64,000 nt of DNA from Candidatus Thermochlorobacteriaceae bacterium (GCA_029263855.1 JAJUFC010000009.1:62001-126000); one strand, 5' to 3'; numbered from the stretch's first letter, positions 44,790 to 53,873 are shown. Made by a program: numbers and translations. The notes: generated by a model not told the origin, from the sequence alone.

Positions 44790-45686
44790 ATGAAACGCTA
44801 CTTCTTGCCGCTTAAAATTTTGCTCTCGCTGGTACTCTTGGGCGTGCTTTTTTCAAAAGTGAATCTTGACGCCGTTCTTCAAGCCTTTGTGAAGATTGAC
44901 TATCGCCTTGCGTGGACTGCCATCGCACTTGTGCCTGTTAGTTTCTTGTTGGAATCACTCAAATGGAAAGTTTTGATTAGCCGACAAGATTCGCAGACGA
45001 GTTTGTTCGATGCCCTTCAATCGGTGCTGATTGGCACGGCGGGCGCGATTACCACGCCGCTTCACATTGGCAAATATGCCGCGCAAATGTTCTTCCACGC
45101 CGAAGTGCCTCGCGCACGTTTGCTCGCGCTCGTTTTCATCAACGGACAAATTCTCGGCGTTTTCACTTTGCTTTTTGGTTTGGCATCGCTCGCTTACTTT
45201 TTCCATCTTACACATCACCAAAATCTCGCTCTGGTTTTTCTTTGGCTTTTCCTTTTCGCACTGCTTTTGTTAGTGGGTTTGATTTGGGTTTCAAAATCGC
45301 GCTTCCCGTTTCCTGAAAAGTTAAATTTCCTGTTGGATTATACATCGGACGAGTGGCGCAAAGCCTTGCTTTATGGCTTTTTGCGACACATGGTTTCCAC
45401 CGTTCAATTTTGCTTGCTCATCAATGCGTGTTTGGAAAGTATGCCGATGCCGTTTGAACAAGCATTTGTGGCGGTCTCGTCGGTATGGCTTGCGAAAGCC
45501 GTTGTGCCTTTTTTCATCGGCGATTTAGGCTTGCGCGAAGCGACGGCGGCATATTTCATTTCTGCACTTGGCTATTCGGCGGAAGCAGGCATTGCCGCCT
45601 CGCTCTTGATTTTTACGATGAACTTGCTTGTGCCCGCGCTGATTGGACTTGCCGTTATTCCTAAACTTCGCTTTTCAACGCCGTGA
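44790..45686 (+). CDS. Lysylphosphatidylglycerol synthase TM region / YbhN family flippase-like protein
   Basis: The 298-residue product has about eight membrane helices and the YbhN/AglD (UPF0104) pattern: FSKVNLDAVLQAFVKIDYRLAWTAI near the start, LIGTAGAITTPLHIGKYAAQMFF, and VWLAKAVVPFFIGDLGLREATAAYF. This family corresponds to the membrane half of MprF and is often found beside glycosyltransferases; a lipid-flipping role is inferred. It starts right after the nuclease stop and overlaps the GT2 gene by 4 bases. Confidence 0.85.
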   Translation: MKRYFLPLKILLSLVLLGVLFSKVNLDAVLQAFVKIDYRLAWTAIALVPVSFLLESLKWKVLISRQDSQTSLFDALQSVLIGTAGAITTPLHIGKYAAQMFFHAEVPRARLLALVFINGQILGVFTLLFGLASLAYFFHLTHHQNLALVFLWLFLFALLLLVGLIWVSKSRFPFPEKLNFLLDYTSDEWRKALLYGFLRHMVSTVQFCLLINACLESMPMPFEQAFVAVSSVWLAKAVVPFFIGDLGLREATAAYFISALGYSAEAGIAASLLIFTMNLLVPALIGLAVIPKLRFSTP

Positions 45687-46804
45687 GCGTTTTCTTCTTT
45701 CTTTTTCTCCTCTCACTCTTTGTGTATGTGAGTTTTGTTGTTTGGATTTTATTCGGATTTCGGAAACTCGACTCCGCAGAAACTCCAAACATCAGTATGT
45801 CGCCGCCGACGGTCTCCGTTGTGATTGCAGCACGCAACGAAGCACAGTTTATCGCCACTTGCTTACGAAGCCTTGCCGCGCAAACACTCGCTCCGCTTGA
45901 AATTATCCTGATTGACGATGCCTCCGACGACGACACTGCGCAACTCGCACTTGCGCAAACCCTCGGCTGTTTGACTTTGATTCGCAACGAAACGCCTATC
46001 GGAAAAAAACCGTCGCTTGCCAAAGGCATTGCCGTCGCAAAAGGCGATGTGATTGCCTGCACTGATGCCGATTGCCTCGCACCGCCCACTTGGATTGAAG
46101 AGCTTAGCAAAGCCTTTTCGGATTCATCGCTTGGGTTTCTCTCAATGCCTGTTCTTTATCACGGCGAAAAAAATCTCTTTGCGAAATCTCAATCGCTCGA
46201 TTTTCTCTCGCTTGTTGCTATTGGCGGCGCACTCATTAAACTGGGAAAACCTGCCATTTGCAACGGTGCAAATATCGCCTATCGCCGCAAGTTGTTTTTT
46301 GAGACGGGCGGTTTCGGAAAAATCAAACTGGCATCGGGCGATGACGAAGCCGTTATGCGAAACATCTTCCGAGCCGGTTATCGAGTTGATTTCTTGGCGT
46401 CGGAACGAACGACCGTGAAAACATTACCGGTTGCAACGCTTCGCGAGTTTCTCAAACAGCGAATCCGTTGGGCATCGAAAGGCACGGCTTACGGCGATGT
46501 CTCACTGATTTTTCTTCTCGCACTTGCTTTGATTTATGCCTTCAATCTTGCGCTCTTCCTTGCGCCTGTATGGGCGTGGCTTGGAAATTTATGGCGCATT
46601 GCGCTTACTTCGTTTCTCATCAAATTCGGCGTGGATTGCTTCGCCGTTTGGCAGATGACCAAGCAGTTCGGACGCACAGACTTGCGGCGCGTCTTTTTTG
46701 TGGCGGAGTTGTTGCAGATTTTTTATGTTGCACTTACGCCGCTTTTAGCAGAACTGCTCAAACTTGGAAAGGGCTACGAATGGAAAGGCGTGAATCGAAA
46801 ATAA
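45683..46804 (+). CDS. Membrane glycosyltransferase, GT2 family
   Basis: The 373-residue product has one N-terminal membrane helix, a GT-A domain (VSVVIAARNEAQFIATCLRSL; DDASDDDT; TDADCLAPPTWIEEL) and a QRIRW acceptor motif (Q-x-x-R-W type), then three C-terminal membrane helices. This is the processive or lipid-linked type related to IcaA and BcsA-like enzymes. The nucleotide sugar is unknown. It overlaps the flippase-like gene upstream by 4 bases, suggesting that both act on the same lipid-linked product; a similar GT2 gene lies 1.1 kb downstream. Confidence 0.9.
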   Translation: MSVFFFLFLLSLFVYVSFVVWILFGFRKLDSAETPNISMSPPTVSVVIAARNEAQFIATCLRSLAAQTLAPLEIILIDDASDDDTAQLALAQTLGCLTLIRNETPIGKKPSLAKGIAVAKGDVIACTDADCLAPPTWIEELSKAFSDSSLGFLSMPVLYHGEKNLFAKSQSLDFLSLVAIGGALIKLGKPAICNGANIAYRRKLFFETGGFGKIKLASGDDEAVMRNIFRAGYRVDFLASERTTVKTLPVATLREFLKQRIRWASKGTAYGDVSLIFLLALALIYAFNLALFLAPVWAWLGNLWRIALTSFLIKFGVDCFAVWQMTKQFGRTDLRRVFFVAELLQIFYVALTPLLAELLKLGKGYEWKGVNRK

Positions 46805-46998
46805 CGGTTGTCCGAAAAGTTAATCAAACACTCGACTCCGAAAACGATGCGCCACTGCCGCCTGAAATTGCACTTAGCATGATGTGGCAACTGACCTGTA
46901 ACGCATGGGCATTTATGCCCGACTCCGAACAGCCCGATGACTCAATTGATTCGAGACATCAGAGATTTTCTCGCGTGTTTAAGCACCGCACACGTTGA
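46780..46998 (+). CDS. 72-residue protein, partner of a decayed nucleotidyltransferase
   Basis: This frame starts 24 bases before the GT2 stop and encodes MERRESKITVVRKVNQTLD ... DAPLPPEIALSMMWQLTCNAWAFMPDS ... QRFSRVFKHRTR. The order (a small protein ending in a basic xRFxRV tail, overlapping a nucleotidyltransferase) is that of common toxin-antitoxin-like pairs in bacteria with DUF6036-type transferases. It overlaps the following remnant by 62 bases. The gene seems intact, but its partner is broken, so it is probably not functional as a pair. Confidence 0.5.
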   Translation: MERRESKITVVRKVNQTLDSENDAPLPPEIALSMMWQLTCNAWAFMPDSEQPDDSIDSRHQRFSRVFKHRTR

Positions 46999-47250
46999 GT
47001 ATTTGGTTGTTGGTGCGTATTCATTAGCCGCTCATGGCTTTGCGTTGCGCCGAATCGAATTGATTTGCTCACCAGCATTGACGGCGTGCGCTTTGATGAG
47101 GCTTGGCAAAATAAAGTTCAGATAACCATTGATGGCGTGCCCGTGTTTGTGCTCTCAAAAGAGGACTTGCTTAAAAATAAACTTGCAGTCGGACGCGATA
47201 AAGACCAGAGTGATATTCGATGGCTGATGAAACAACTCGGAAAATCCTAA
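46937..47250 (+). pseudogene. Remnant of a DUF6036-type nucleotidyltransferase (internal deletion and frameshift)
   Basis: The first frame gives MTQLIRDIRDFLACLSTAHVEYLVVGAYSLAAHGFALRR, the usual start with the Val-Gly-Gly-type strand. It then breaks; the next frame gives DLLTSIDGVRFDEAWQNKVQITIDGVPVFVLSKEDLLKNKLAVGRDKDQSDIRWL, the usual C-terminal block. The expected middle, about 65 residues with the catalytic GDID motif, is missing, and a shift sits near 47055-47065 (AATTG looks like an extra 5-base unit). The enzyme must be inactive. The polysaccharide deacetylase gene follows directly. Confidence 0.7.
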
Positions 47251-47883
47251 ATGCAACGCGGCATGTTCTACCCAAAGCGCGTTCCAAAATTTATTGATGC
47301 CCTCTTTCCACAGTGTTTGTGGCGAAAAGCGGACGACGCGCTCTACCTCACCGTCGATGATTCGCCCTCGCCTCACACGCCCGAACTGCTTGAAATTTTA
47401 GCGCGACACCATGTTAAAGCCACATTTTTCCTGATTGGAAAACAGATTGAACGCTATCCTGATTATGCCAACGCGATTGTTCAGCAGGGGCATCGCATTG
47501 GCAATCACTCTTATTCGCACACGCGAAATTTGCAAGAATCCTTTTTTCATGATGAAGTTGTCCGAACAGAGCAAATCCTATCGGCACTGTGCGACTCTTG
47601 CACGGCACGTCAGTCGCTGTTTCGTTTTCCTTACGGAAGGTTTAACTTTGTATCGCTTCGAGTCTTGTCCGAATTAAACATTCAACCAATTATGTGGTCG
47701 CTTCTTACAGCAGATTTTGACGCACAGGTCTCGAATAAAACGGTTTTGAACTTACTCCGCTCGGCAACTGCGGGCGACATTGTGCTGATGCACGATAACG
47801 AGAAGTCAATTCAAAAACTGCGCGCCGTTTTGCCGATTGCGCTTGGTGAACTTTCAAGGCGTTTTTCATTTAACCTTTTGTGA
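47251..47883 (+). CDS. Polysaccharide deacetylase (NodB homology, CE4)
   Basis: The 210-residue product has the CE4 fold: motif 1 as TVDDSPSPHTPELLEIL (Asp36 catalytic base, Asp37 metal ligand; TFDDGP is usual), motif 2 HSYSH with metal ligands His86 and His90, motif 3 RFPYGRFN and the late LMHDN. No signal peptide or membrane helix, so it may act on a cytoplasmic or membrane-facing lipid-linked sugar. It lies between two GT2 genes and starts directly after the pseudogene stop. Confidence 0.88.
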   Translation: MQRGMFYPKRVPKFIDALFPQCLWRKADDALYLTVDDSPSPHTPELLEILARHHVKATFFLIGKQIERYPDYANAIVQQGHRIGNHSYSHTRNLQESFFHDEVVRTEQILSALCDSCTARQSLFRFPYGRFNFVSLRVLSELNIQPIMWSLLTADFDAQVSNKTVLNLLRSATAGDIVLMHDNEKSIQKLRAVLPIALGELSRRFSFNLL

Positions 47884-47884
47884 T

Positions 47885-49000
47885 ATGGCTATCCTTGAAC
47901 CGATTATTACCGTTCTGCAAGTTCTTGCGCTCGGAATGATTGGTATTTACGCGATTGAAACCCTCATTTTGGTGGTGGGCATTCAGCGACGATTTCCGAC
48001 GAAAACTTGGGACGAGTTGCCAATGGTGAGCATCGTCGTCGCCGCGCGCAACGAAGAAAACAACATCGTCCGATGTTTGGAATCGCTGATTCAACTTGAT
48101 TATCCCAAAGAGAAACTCGACATCATTATCGCCGACGACCACAGCGCCGACCGCACCGCCGAGATTATTCAAGACTACGCACGCCGATTTCCTTTCGTGC
48201 GCTACTATGCTGTTCAAGCCTCCGAAATTAAAGGCAAAGGCAATGCAATTCATCAAGCCGTGTTGATTTCAAAAGGGGAGTTCGTGCTGATGACCGATGC
48301 CGACTGCGCCGTTCAGCCCACTTGGGGGAAAGAAACGATTAAATACTTCACCGACGACACTGGTCTTGTGTGCGGCATTACGACGCCGCGCAGTTCGCGT
48401 CTCTTTGAGAAAGTTCAAGAATTGAACTGGACCTATTTGCTCTCAACAGGCTCGGCGGTTGCGGCGATTGGCTATCCGATTGGCGGCATTGGCAACAATT
48501 TCAGTTTTCGCAAACGCACGTATTTAGAAGTCGGGGGCTACGCCAAAGTTCGATTTAGCGTAACCGAAGATTTCGCGCTCTTTCAAGCTGTCAAGAAAAC
48601 GAAGTGGAAAATCGCCTATCCTGCGCTACGCGAAACGCAAAACATCACTGAGCCAGTGCAAACGGTTTCCGAACTTTACAAGCAACAAAAGCGATGGATT
48701 TTGGGCGGCACTTCGGCAGATTGGAAAAGTTGGATTACGCTGATGGTCGGATTTTTCACACATCTCCTTTCCGCGCTTTCGTTTGCAATGTTTCCGATAA
48801 AAACCGCCTTGACGATGCTTGCCGTCAAATTTGGTGCTGACGCGCTCTTTCTCATCACGCCGCTGATTCGCTTGCGCATGATGCGCCTTGCTCCGAACTT
48901 CATCTTCTTCGAACTCTATCAATACGTGCTCATCATTTTCGTTCCGATTGCATTGCTCTTCGACCGCAAAATCGTGTGGAAAGGCAGAGTCTACGGCTGA
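47885..49000 (+). CDS. Membrane glycosyltransferase, GT2 family
   Basis: From MAILEPIITVLQVLAL the product has 371 residues; the frame is open further upstream but overlaps the deacetylase. One N-terminal helix, GT-A domain (VSIVVAARNEENNIVRCLESL; ADDHSADRT; MTDADCAVQPTW), KQQKRW acceptor motif and three C-terminal helices. It shares its layout with the GT2 product at 45683-46804, so the two probably act in one pathway. The start is 1 base after the deacetylase stop. Confidence 0.9.
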   Translation: MAILEPIITVLQVLALGMIGIYAIETLILVVGIQRRFPTKTWDELPMVSIVVAARNEENNIVRCLESLIQLDYPKEKLDIIIADDHSADRTAEIIQDYARRFPFVRYYAVQASEIKGKGNAIHQAVLISKGEFVLMTDADCAVQPTWGKETIKYFTDDTGLVCGITTPRSSRLFEKVQELNWTYLLSTGSAVAAIGYPIGGIGNNFSFRKRTYLEVGGYAKVRFSVTEDFALFQAVKKTKWKIAYPALRETQNITEPVQTVSELYKQQKRWILGGTSADWKSWITLMVGFFTHLLSALSFAMFPIKTALTMLAVKFGADALFLITPLIRLRMMRLAPNFIFFELYQYVLIIFVPIALLFDRKIVWKGRVYG

Positions 49001-49905
49001 TGCAGATTGAATCGACTTTTCGCATCACGCCCGCGCATTGGGCGATGATGGCACAAACCTTCATTGCAGGCACGAGTTTTTCTTTTGCGCGCGTTGCCTC
49101 TGTCGAGTTCAATCCGCTCGTTTTAGCTTTTCTCCGCCTCACGGGCTCGGCGTTGATTTTTGGCGTGCTATTTTTTTCGCGCGGCGGATTCAATGGCAAT
49201 CGCCCGACTTTCTCGGAATGGATAAAACTTTTCGCGCTCGCTTTTGTCGGAATCACATCGGGGCAATTTCTTTTTCTATTTGGCTTGAAATTCACCACGC
49301 CTGCAAGTAGCGCAGTGCTTTATGCCATGACACCGCTTTGGGTGTTGCTGATTTCGGTGGTGATGAGCAAATCGGAAACGCTCACGAAGCGCAAAATTTT
49401 CGCGATTGCGATTGCTATATCGGGCGGCTTAACGGCACTTTTCGGAAGTGGCAAAACATTGGACTTTGCAGAGAACGCATGGCTCGGAAACTTCATCACG
49501 CTTGCGGCAGTGTGGTGTTGGGCAAGTTATTTAGCATTCGGCAAAAAAATTTTGGTGAATTACGACGCCATTCAAGGCACAGCGCTTATGATGATGCTCG
49601 GCGCGCTGATGTTCTTTCCGATTGGTTTTCTGCCGACGCTCTCGTTTGAGTGGTCCGTGATTTCGGTGGGCGCATGGTTCGGCGTGGTTTGGGTTACGTT
49701 GTTTGGCTCGGTAGTTGCTTATGGACTCATTAGTTTCGCGCTTTCAAAACTCACGCCGTCGCAAATTTCAGTGTTCATGAACGCACAACCCGCGATTGCC
49801 ACAAGCGTGAGCATCATTTTTTTCGGCGAGCCGTTTTCGCTCGCGCTGATTTTCGGCGGCGCGCTTGCTGTTACAGGCATCGTGATGCTCCAACAACAAC
49901 GCTAA
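49000..49905 (+). CDS. EamA/DMT family transporter
   Basis: From MQIESTFRITPAHWAMM the product has 301 residues with about ten membrane helices in two EamA repeats (VASVEFNPLVLAFLRLTGSALIF; TLFGSVVAYGLISFALSKLTPSQISVFMNAQPAIATSVSIIFFGE). Drug/metabolite-type exporters of this kind move amino acids, nucleotides or other metabolites; the substrate is not predictable. The start codon overlaps the GT2 stop (TGATG), so it is coupled to the envelope cluster. Confidence 0.88.
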   Translation: MQIESTFRITPAHWAMMAQTFIAGTSFSFARVASVEFNPLVLAFLRLTGSALIFGVLFFSRGGFNGNRPTFSEWIKLFALAFVGITSGQFLFLFGLKFTTPASSAVLYAMTPLWVLLISVVMSKSETLTKRKIFAIAIAISGGLTALFGSGKTLDFAENAWLGNFITLAAVWCWASYLAFGKKILVNYDAIQGTALMMMLGALMFFPIGFLPTLSFEWSVISVGAWFGVVWVTLFGSVVAYGLISFALSKLTPSQISVFMNAQPAIATSVSIIFFGEPFSLALIFGGALAVTGIVMLQQQR

Positions 49906-49912
49906 CAGGCAT

Positions 49913-50899
49913 TTATCGGCGAAGCAACTCGATCAACTTCCTCTCCTTTTCCGCCTTCAAACTCACTCCTAAAAGTTTTTGCTGAATGCTGGGGCTTTGT
50001 GCTTGATACCAGTCCAATGTTTTCCGAATCGTCTCTTCCAACGGGCGGAAGGTTAGCCCTGTCGCCAATGCCTTTTCAATGCTCACGGTTTCAAGGGCTG
50101 AATAGGCTTTTGGCAACCAAAGCGGCAGTTCAGTGTAGGGAAGAATTTGATTGGCTTCGAGTATCTCATCGGGAATTTCAACAAATGTCGCGTCGCTGTT
50201 TGAAACTTTTTTGCAAGTCTCAAAAACGGCGTGGCGCGTAAAGTTGCCCGTTACGTTGAACGCGCCTGCGAGTTTGTTTTCAATACTGTTCAGAATCCAT
50301 TTGGCTAAATCGCGAACATCGATAAACTGCGTTGGCGCGTCGCGCGGCACAGCGACTTGACCGCCTTTTGCGATTCGGCTTACCCAATAGAGGAACCGCC
50401 CACTCGCATCATGTTCGCCGACGATTAAGCCCGCGCGCACATGCAACGCTCGATTCGCGAAGAGGCTCTCGACGGCTTTTTCGCACAAGGCTTTGAGCGC
50501 GCCGTAGGTTTCGCCTGTAATTTCTTCGGTCGTCTCGTCTGCCAGCGTCGCAACTGCCGAGCGTTCCGTTAATTGCGACGACGATTCGGCATAAACGGAG
50601 ATGCTTGAAACAAACGTGTAATGTCGAGCGGCGTCTTTGAGCAACGTCGCCGTTTTTTCTACAACCCGCGGAACGTAGCCCGACGTGTCAATGACCGCGT
50701 CCCAAGTGCGCCCTCGTGAGACCTCAGATTCGAGCGCGGAGATATCTTTCGTTCTATCGCCGATGAGCATTTCTACATTAGGGAACACTGTGCCGCGTTT
50801 TCCGCGATTTAAGAGCGTGAGCGCGTAGCCTCGCGAGAGAGCATCTTCCACAATTGCTCTACCGAGAAAATAGGTGCCGCCTAAAATGAGGAGTCTCAC
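49913..50899 (-). CDS. NAD-dependent epimerase/dehydratase family (extended SDR)
   Basis: The 328-residue product starts with a Rossmann motif GGTYFLGRAIVEDAL and has WDAVIDTSGYVPR and FVSSISVYAES (Ser of the catalytic triad). The typical YxxxK is seen as YGALK in TYGALKALCEKAVES. The family form with VIDTSGY resembles CSP41-like and related sugar-nucleotide SDRs. Substrate unknown. It overlaps the next gene by 4 bases. Confidence 0.88.
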   Translation of the reverse strand: MRLLILGGTYFLGRAIVEDALSRGYALTLLNRGKRGTVFPNVEMLIGDRTKDISALESEVSRGRTWDAVIDTSGYVPRVVEKTATLLKDAARHYTFVSSISVYAESSSQLTERSAVATLADETTEEITGETYGALKALCEKAVESLFANRALHVRAGLIVGEHDASGRFLYWVSRIAKGGQVAVPRDAPTQFIDVRDLAKWILNSIENKLAGAFNVTGNFTRHAVFETCKKVSNSDATFVEIPDEILEANQILPYTELPLWLPKAYSALETVSIEKALATGLTFRPLEETIRKTLDWYQAQSPSIQQKLLGVSLKAEKERKLIELLRR

Positions 50900-51309
50900 T
50901 TTTTCAACTCCCGTTCCAACTCTTGCAGTTGCTTCAAGGCTTCGTCGAATTCTTTTTTGAGCGTGTTAAATTTTTCCTCGCTTGCGTTCTTTAGCTCTTC
51001 GGCTTTCTTCTCTAATTCTTCGCGCTTGGCATTAAGTTCTTCCATTTTCTTTTTGAGTTCTTCGGCTTGCTCTTTTCGCTCCATCGCGCGTTTTTTCATT
51101 TCCTCGAGCTGCCGCTCGACGCTTTTGTATTCCTCTTCGGCGGATTTGAGGAGTTCTTCTTTGCGCGAAGCAAGGTCTTTGATTTTTTCTACCGCTTTGC
51201 TTGCTTCTTCTTTCACGCGCTCAGTGGTGATGTCTTCTTTTTTGACGAAGGTGAAATAAACGAACAAACCAATAAACGCGACAAACAATAGCCCAATGAG
51301 TTGTTTCAT
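50896..51309 (-). CDS. Membrane-anchored coiled-coil protein, hypothetical
   Basis: The 137-residue product has one N-terminal membrane helix (LIGLLFVAFIGLFVYFTFV) and then about 110 residues of Lys/Glu-rich heptads (EELKKKMEELNAKREELEKK), a long coiled coil. No enzyme motif. It is coupled to the epimerase gene by a 4-base overlap and follows the YkgJ-type gene by 12 bases. Function unknown. Confidence 0.65.
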   Translation of the reverse strand: MKQLIGLLFVAFIGLFVYFTFVKKEDITTERVKEEASKAVEKIKDLASRKEELLKSAEEEYKSVERQLEEMKKRAMERKEQAEELKKKMEELNAKREELEKKAEELKNASEEKFNTLKKEFDEALKQLQELERELKK

Positions 51310-51321
51310 TTTTGAAAAAGT

Positions 51322-51840
51322 TTAATTGACGCTTGAATGTGCAAATTTTTCTTGAAAAGATAATCTCACCTTCAATGCCTCGACCACACTGAACACAATC
51401 GGACAAATCGCATACTTTTCCATCACCGATTGAAACCGATACTTGAAATGCTCGCCTTTGATGTTCGGGAAGGTTTGGCAACAGAGCGGGCGCACTTCGT
51501 AGGCACTGCACAAATTTTCTCGAAGCATCGGACAGGGTTTTGTGTTGAAGTAATAGGCTTCTTTGTAAGGCTTAATGAATGTTTCTTTGAAACTTTCTAC
51601 TGAAACGCCGCTTGCTTGTGCAAGTGCAGGAAGTTCGTGATCGAAGGCGGCGGCGTGAAGGCTCTTGCAACAGTTGGCACATGCTTTGCAGTCGATATTG
51701 GGTTCTATCTCGTCGTTGAGCGAAGCGACAAGCGGGTCGAGCGTTGATGATGGAAATTGTCGGAGAAATTTGGCAAAAGCGTTGTTCTCGCGTTCTTTTT
51801 CCTTTGCGATTGCTTTGATACGTGAGAGCTCGAGTAGCAT
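51322..51840 (-). CDS. YkgJ family cysteine-cluster protein
   Basis: The 172-residue product has the zinc/iron-binding CxxCxxCC-type pattern: DCKACANCCKSLHAAAF, then PCPMLRENLCSAYEVRPLCCQTFP. These clusters define the YkgJ family (DUF3109-like arrangement), for which Fe-S or zinc binding is predicted but no reaction is established. It starts 4 bases after the stop of the upstream 89-residue gene and lies in a minus-strand run that begins with thrS. Confidence 0.88.
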   Translation of the reverse strand: MLLELSRIKAIAKEKERENNAFAKFLRQFPSSTLDPLVASLNDEIEPNIDCKACANCCKSLHAAAFDHELPALAQASGVSVESFKETFIKPYKEAYYFNTKPCPMLRENLCSAYEVRPLCCQTFPNIKGEHFKYRFQSVMEKYAICPIVFSVVEALKVRLSFQEKFAHSSVN

Positions 51841-51844
51841 GGTG

Positions 51845-52114
51845 TTAGGGTAACGGATCTGCGCTTTTACCGATGTCTGTTTCTAAAATTGAAAATCCGA
51901 CGATGTCGTCTTGTGCAGTGTGAATCATCAGGTCACCATCTATGAAATCAAGCGGCTCGTAGTCGTAACTGTGGTCGGCGTCGCGATTTTTATCAAAAAC
52001 GACGTGTAAGGTGCGCTCGGTTTCGTCGTAAAATGTGTCGTAATCTTTTCCTGAAAAGGCTTGCAAGTCGGGAACTTGGCGAAGCAACTGCGCGATGAAC
52101 TCGTGTAAAGTCAT
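51845..52114 (-). CDS. Small hypothetical protein between ykgJ-type gene and pheS
   Basis: The 89-residue acidic product contains YDTFYDETERTLHVVFDKN and DFIDGDLMIHTAQDDIVGFSILETD. The pattern of a short strand pair followed by D-DIVGFSILE resembles DUF2283-like small proteins, but the match is by eye only. Its start is immediately after the pheS stop, and its end is close to the next gene, so it belongs to the same transcript. Confidence 0.55.
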   Translation of the reverse strand: MTLHEFIAQLLRQVPDLQAFSGKDYDTFYDETERTLHVVFDKNRDADHSYDYEPLDFIDGDLMIHTAQDDIVGFSILETDIGKSADPLP

Positions 52115-53134
52115 TTATTCAAACTGTTCAAGCATTCGCATGTCGTTTTCCAAAAGGTAGCGAATATCGGTAATGCCGTAGCGGAGCAGTGTAGTGCGCT
52201 CAATGCCCATGCCCCATGCGTAGCCCGAATATTCGTTAGGGTTGATGTTGCAGTTTCGCAGCACGTTGGGGTGAACCATTCCGCATCCTAAAATTTCAAG
52301 CCAGCCCGACTGTTTGCACACGCGACACCCTTTTCCGCCGCAAAGGTAGCAAGTGATGTCGACTTCCGCTGACGGTTCGGTGAAGGGAAAGAAACTCGGT
52401 CGGAATCGTAAGTTCACATCGCTTCCGAACATTTGCTTGGCGAAGGAATAAATCGTGGCTTTTAAGTCGGCAAAACTGACGCCTTTGTCGACATATAAGC
52501 CCTCGAGTTGATGAAACACGCACAGGCTTCTTGCGCTGACGGCTTCGTTGCGATAAACCTTGCCGGGCATAATGAGCCGAAGCGGCGGCTTTTGCGCGAG
52601 CATCGCACGGATTTGCACGGGCGAGGTGTGCGTGCGTAGCACAATATCTTCGCTGTCGCCTTTGCGAATGAAGAATGTGTCTTGCATGTCGCGGGCGGGG
52701 TGGTCGTCAGGAAAATTGAGTTTCGTGAAGTTGTACTCGTCGAGCTCGATTTCAGGTCCGGTCGCTTCGCTGAATCCCATTCCAAAGAAAATGCGCTTCA
52801 TGTCGCCTAAGACTTTTTGAACGGGGTGTTCAGAGCCCAGAAATGGCTTTCGCCCCGAAAGCGTGAGGTCAATCGTTGGGGCATCGTCGCTCCGTTCTGC
52901 AAATTGGCTTTTGGCTTGCTCAAACTTTGTCTCGGCAAGTTGTTTGAGTTCATTGAGCAATTTTCCGACAAGTGGCTTTTCTTCACGTGGAACAGATTTG
53001 AGTTGCGCGAAGAGTTCGGCGACGCTTCCCTTACGCACAAGATATTTCAGCCGATAAGCTTCCAGCGACGATGCGTCAGAAATCGTGGCGGATTCAATTT
53101 CCGCTTTGAGTTGAACGATGGACTCTTGTATCAT
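52115..53134 (-). CDS. pheS: Phenylalanyl-tRNA synthetase alpha subunit
   Basis: The 339-residue product is the catalytic subunit of PheRS. It has the N-terminal coiled coil, class II motif 1 ([28 protein letters not shown]), motif 2 ([28 protein letters not shown]) and motif 3 ([22 protein letters not shown]). A cysteine pair [17 protein letters not shown] forms a zinc-ribbon-like insertion also seen in other bacteria. Notably, the usual pheT does not follow on this strand; a small hypothetical gene does. Confidence 0.96.
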   Translation of the reverse strand: MIQESIVQLKAEIESATISDASSLEAYRLKYLVRKGSVAELFAQLKSVPREEKPLVGKLLNELKQLAETKFEQAKSQFAERSDDAPTIDLTLSGRKPFLGSEHPVQKVLGDMKRIFFGMGFSEATGPEIELDEYNFTKLNFPDDHPARDMQDTFFIRKGDSEDIVLRTHTSPVQIRAMLAQKPPLRLIMPGKVYRNEAVSARSLCVFHQLEGLYVDKGVSFADLKATIYSFAKQMFGSDVNLRFRPSFFPFTEPSAEVDITCYLCGGKGCRVCKQSGWLEILGCGMVHPNVLRNCNINPNEYSGYAWGMGIERTTLLRYGITDIRYLLENDMRMLEQFE

Positions 53135-53165
53135 GTGTTCTCACGAATCTTTTCTCACAAAAGGC

Positions 53166-53196
53166 AGGCGAAGCAATCTTGTCAACTGCTTCGCCT
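53166..53196 (-). terminator. Hairpin between rplT and pheS
   Basis: A perfect 10-pair stem (AGGCGAAGCA with TGCTTCGCCT, loop of 11 bases) starts 30 bases after the rplT stop. Only a short T run (CCTTTT) follows it on the minus strand, so it may be a weak terminator, an RNA-processing site or an attenuator ahead of pheS, which begins 32 bases later. Confidence 0.5.
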
Positions 53197-53225
53197 ACGG
53201 ATTGAACCTTTTATCAAGCGTGAAT

Positions 53226-53573
53226 TTAGGCGAGTGCCGCTTTGACAACGGCAGTAAAGGCTTCAGGATTTTTCACAGCAAGTTCGGCAAGCGACTTGCG
53301 GTTGATGTCAATGTTTTTCGTTTCCATTGCCGCAATGAGCTTTGAGTAGGTTGTGCCATTCAAGCGTGCAGCGGCATTGATGCGCGTAATCCACAGGGCG
53401 CGGAAATTGCGCTTTTTGACGCGACGGTCGCGATATTCGTATTGACCTGCCTTGTCGACGGCGTGCTTGGCAATCGTGATAACGTTTCCTCTTGCACCCC
53501 AGAATCCTTTGGCTTTCTTTAAAACTTTTTTGCGGCGTGCGCGCGAGGCAACCGCATTTTTAGCGCGTGGCAT
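53226..53573 (-). CDS. rplT: 50S ribosomal protein L20
   Basis: The 115-residue product is basic with the L20 signature [17 protein letters not shown] ... [26 protein letters not shown]20 is needed for early large-subunit assembly and in many bacteria represses its own operon. No clear L20 operator was found upstream. Confidence 0.98.
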   Translation of the reverse strand: MPRAKNAVASRARRKKVLKKAKGFWGARGNVITIAKHAVDKAGQYEYRDRRVKKRNFRALWITRINAAARLNGTTYSKLIAAMETKNIDINRKSLAELAVKNPEAFTAVVKAALA

Positions 53574-53623
53574 AATCGTGTCTCCTAAAAATTTTTAATG
53601 GTTGAGTGTGTCGTTGATTTGAA

Positions 53624-53818
53624 TTAGGCAAGCAACATTTGCTTAATCGTGGCTTCGTGCGTCGGCGCAACGAGCGTATCGTGTTGCAAATTGCGCTTGC
53701 GCTTCGCGCTCTTGTGTCCGAGGTTGTGTCTCATTCCGCTTTTTTTGCGCTTGACTTTTCCCGTAGCGGTTACTTTGAAGCGTTTTTTAGCGGCACTGAC
53801 GGATTTCATCTTTGGCAT
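53624..53818 (-). CDS. rpmI: 50S ribosomal protein L35
   Basis: The 64-residue product matches L35: [44 protein letters not shown]. It is 55 bases after infC and 50 bases before rplT in the conserved infC-rpmI-rplT order. Confidence 0.97.
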   Translation of the reverse strand: MPKMKSVSAAKKRFKVTATGKVKRKKSGMRHNLGHKSAKRKRNLQHDTLVAPTHEATIKQMLLA

Positions 53819-53873
53819 AATCGTTATCCTTTAAGTTGAATTGATAAAATTTGATTGTGATTGTTTTTCGTTT

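Noticed and set aside
45661-46110. 149-codon minus-strand frame opposite the GT2 gene
   Set aside because: The plus strand has clear GT2 motifs; the minus frame is Ser/Ala-rich shadow sequence.
53135-53225. T-box or Phe leader peptide before pheS
   Set aside because: The hairpin at 53166-53196 is present, but no T-box sequence and no Phe-rich short ORF could be found.
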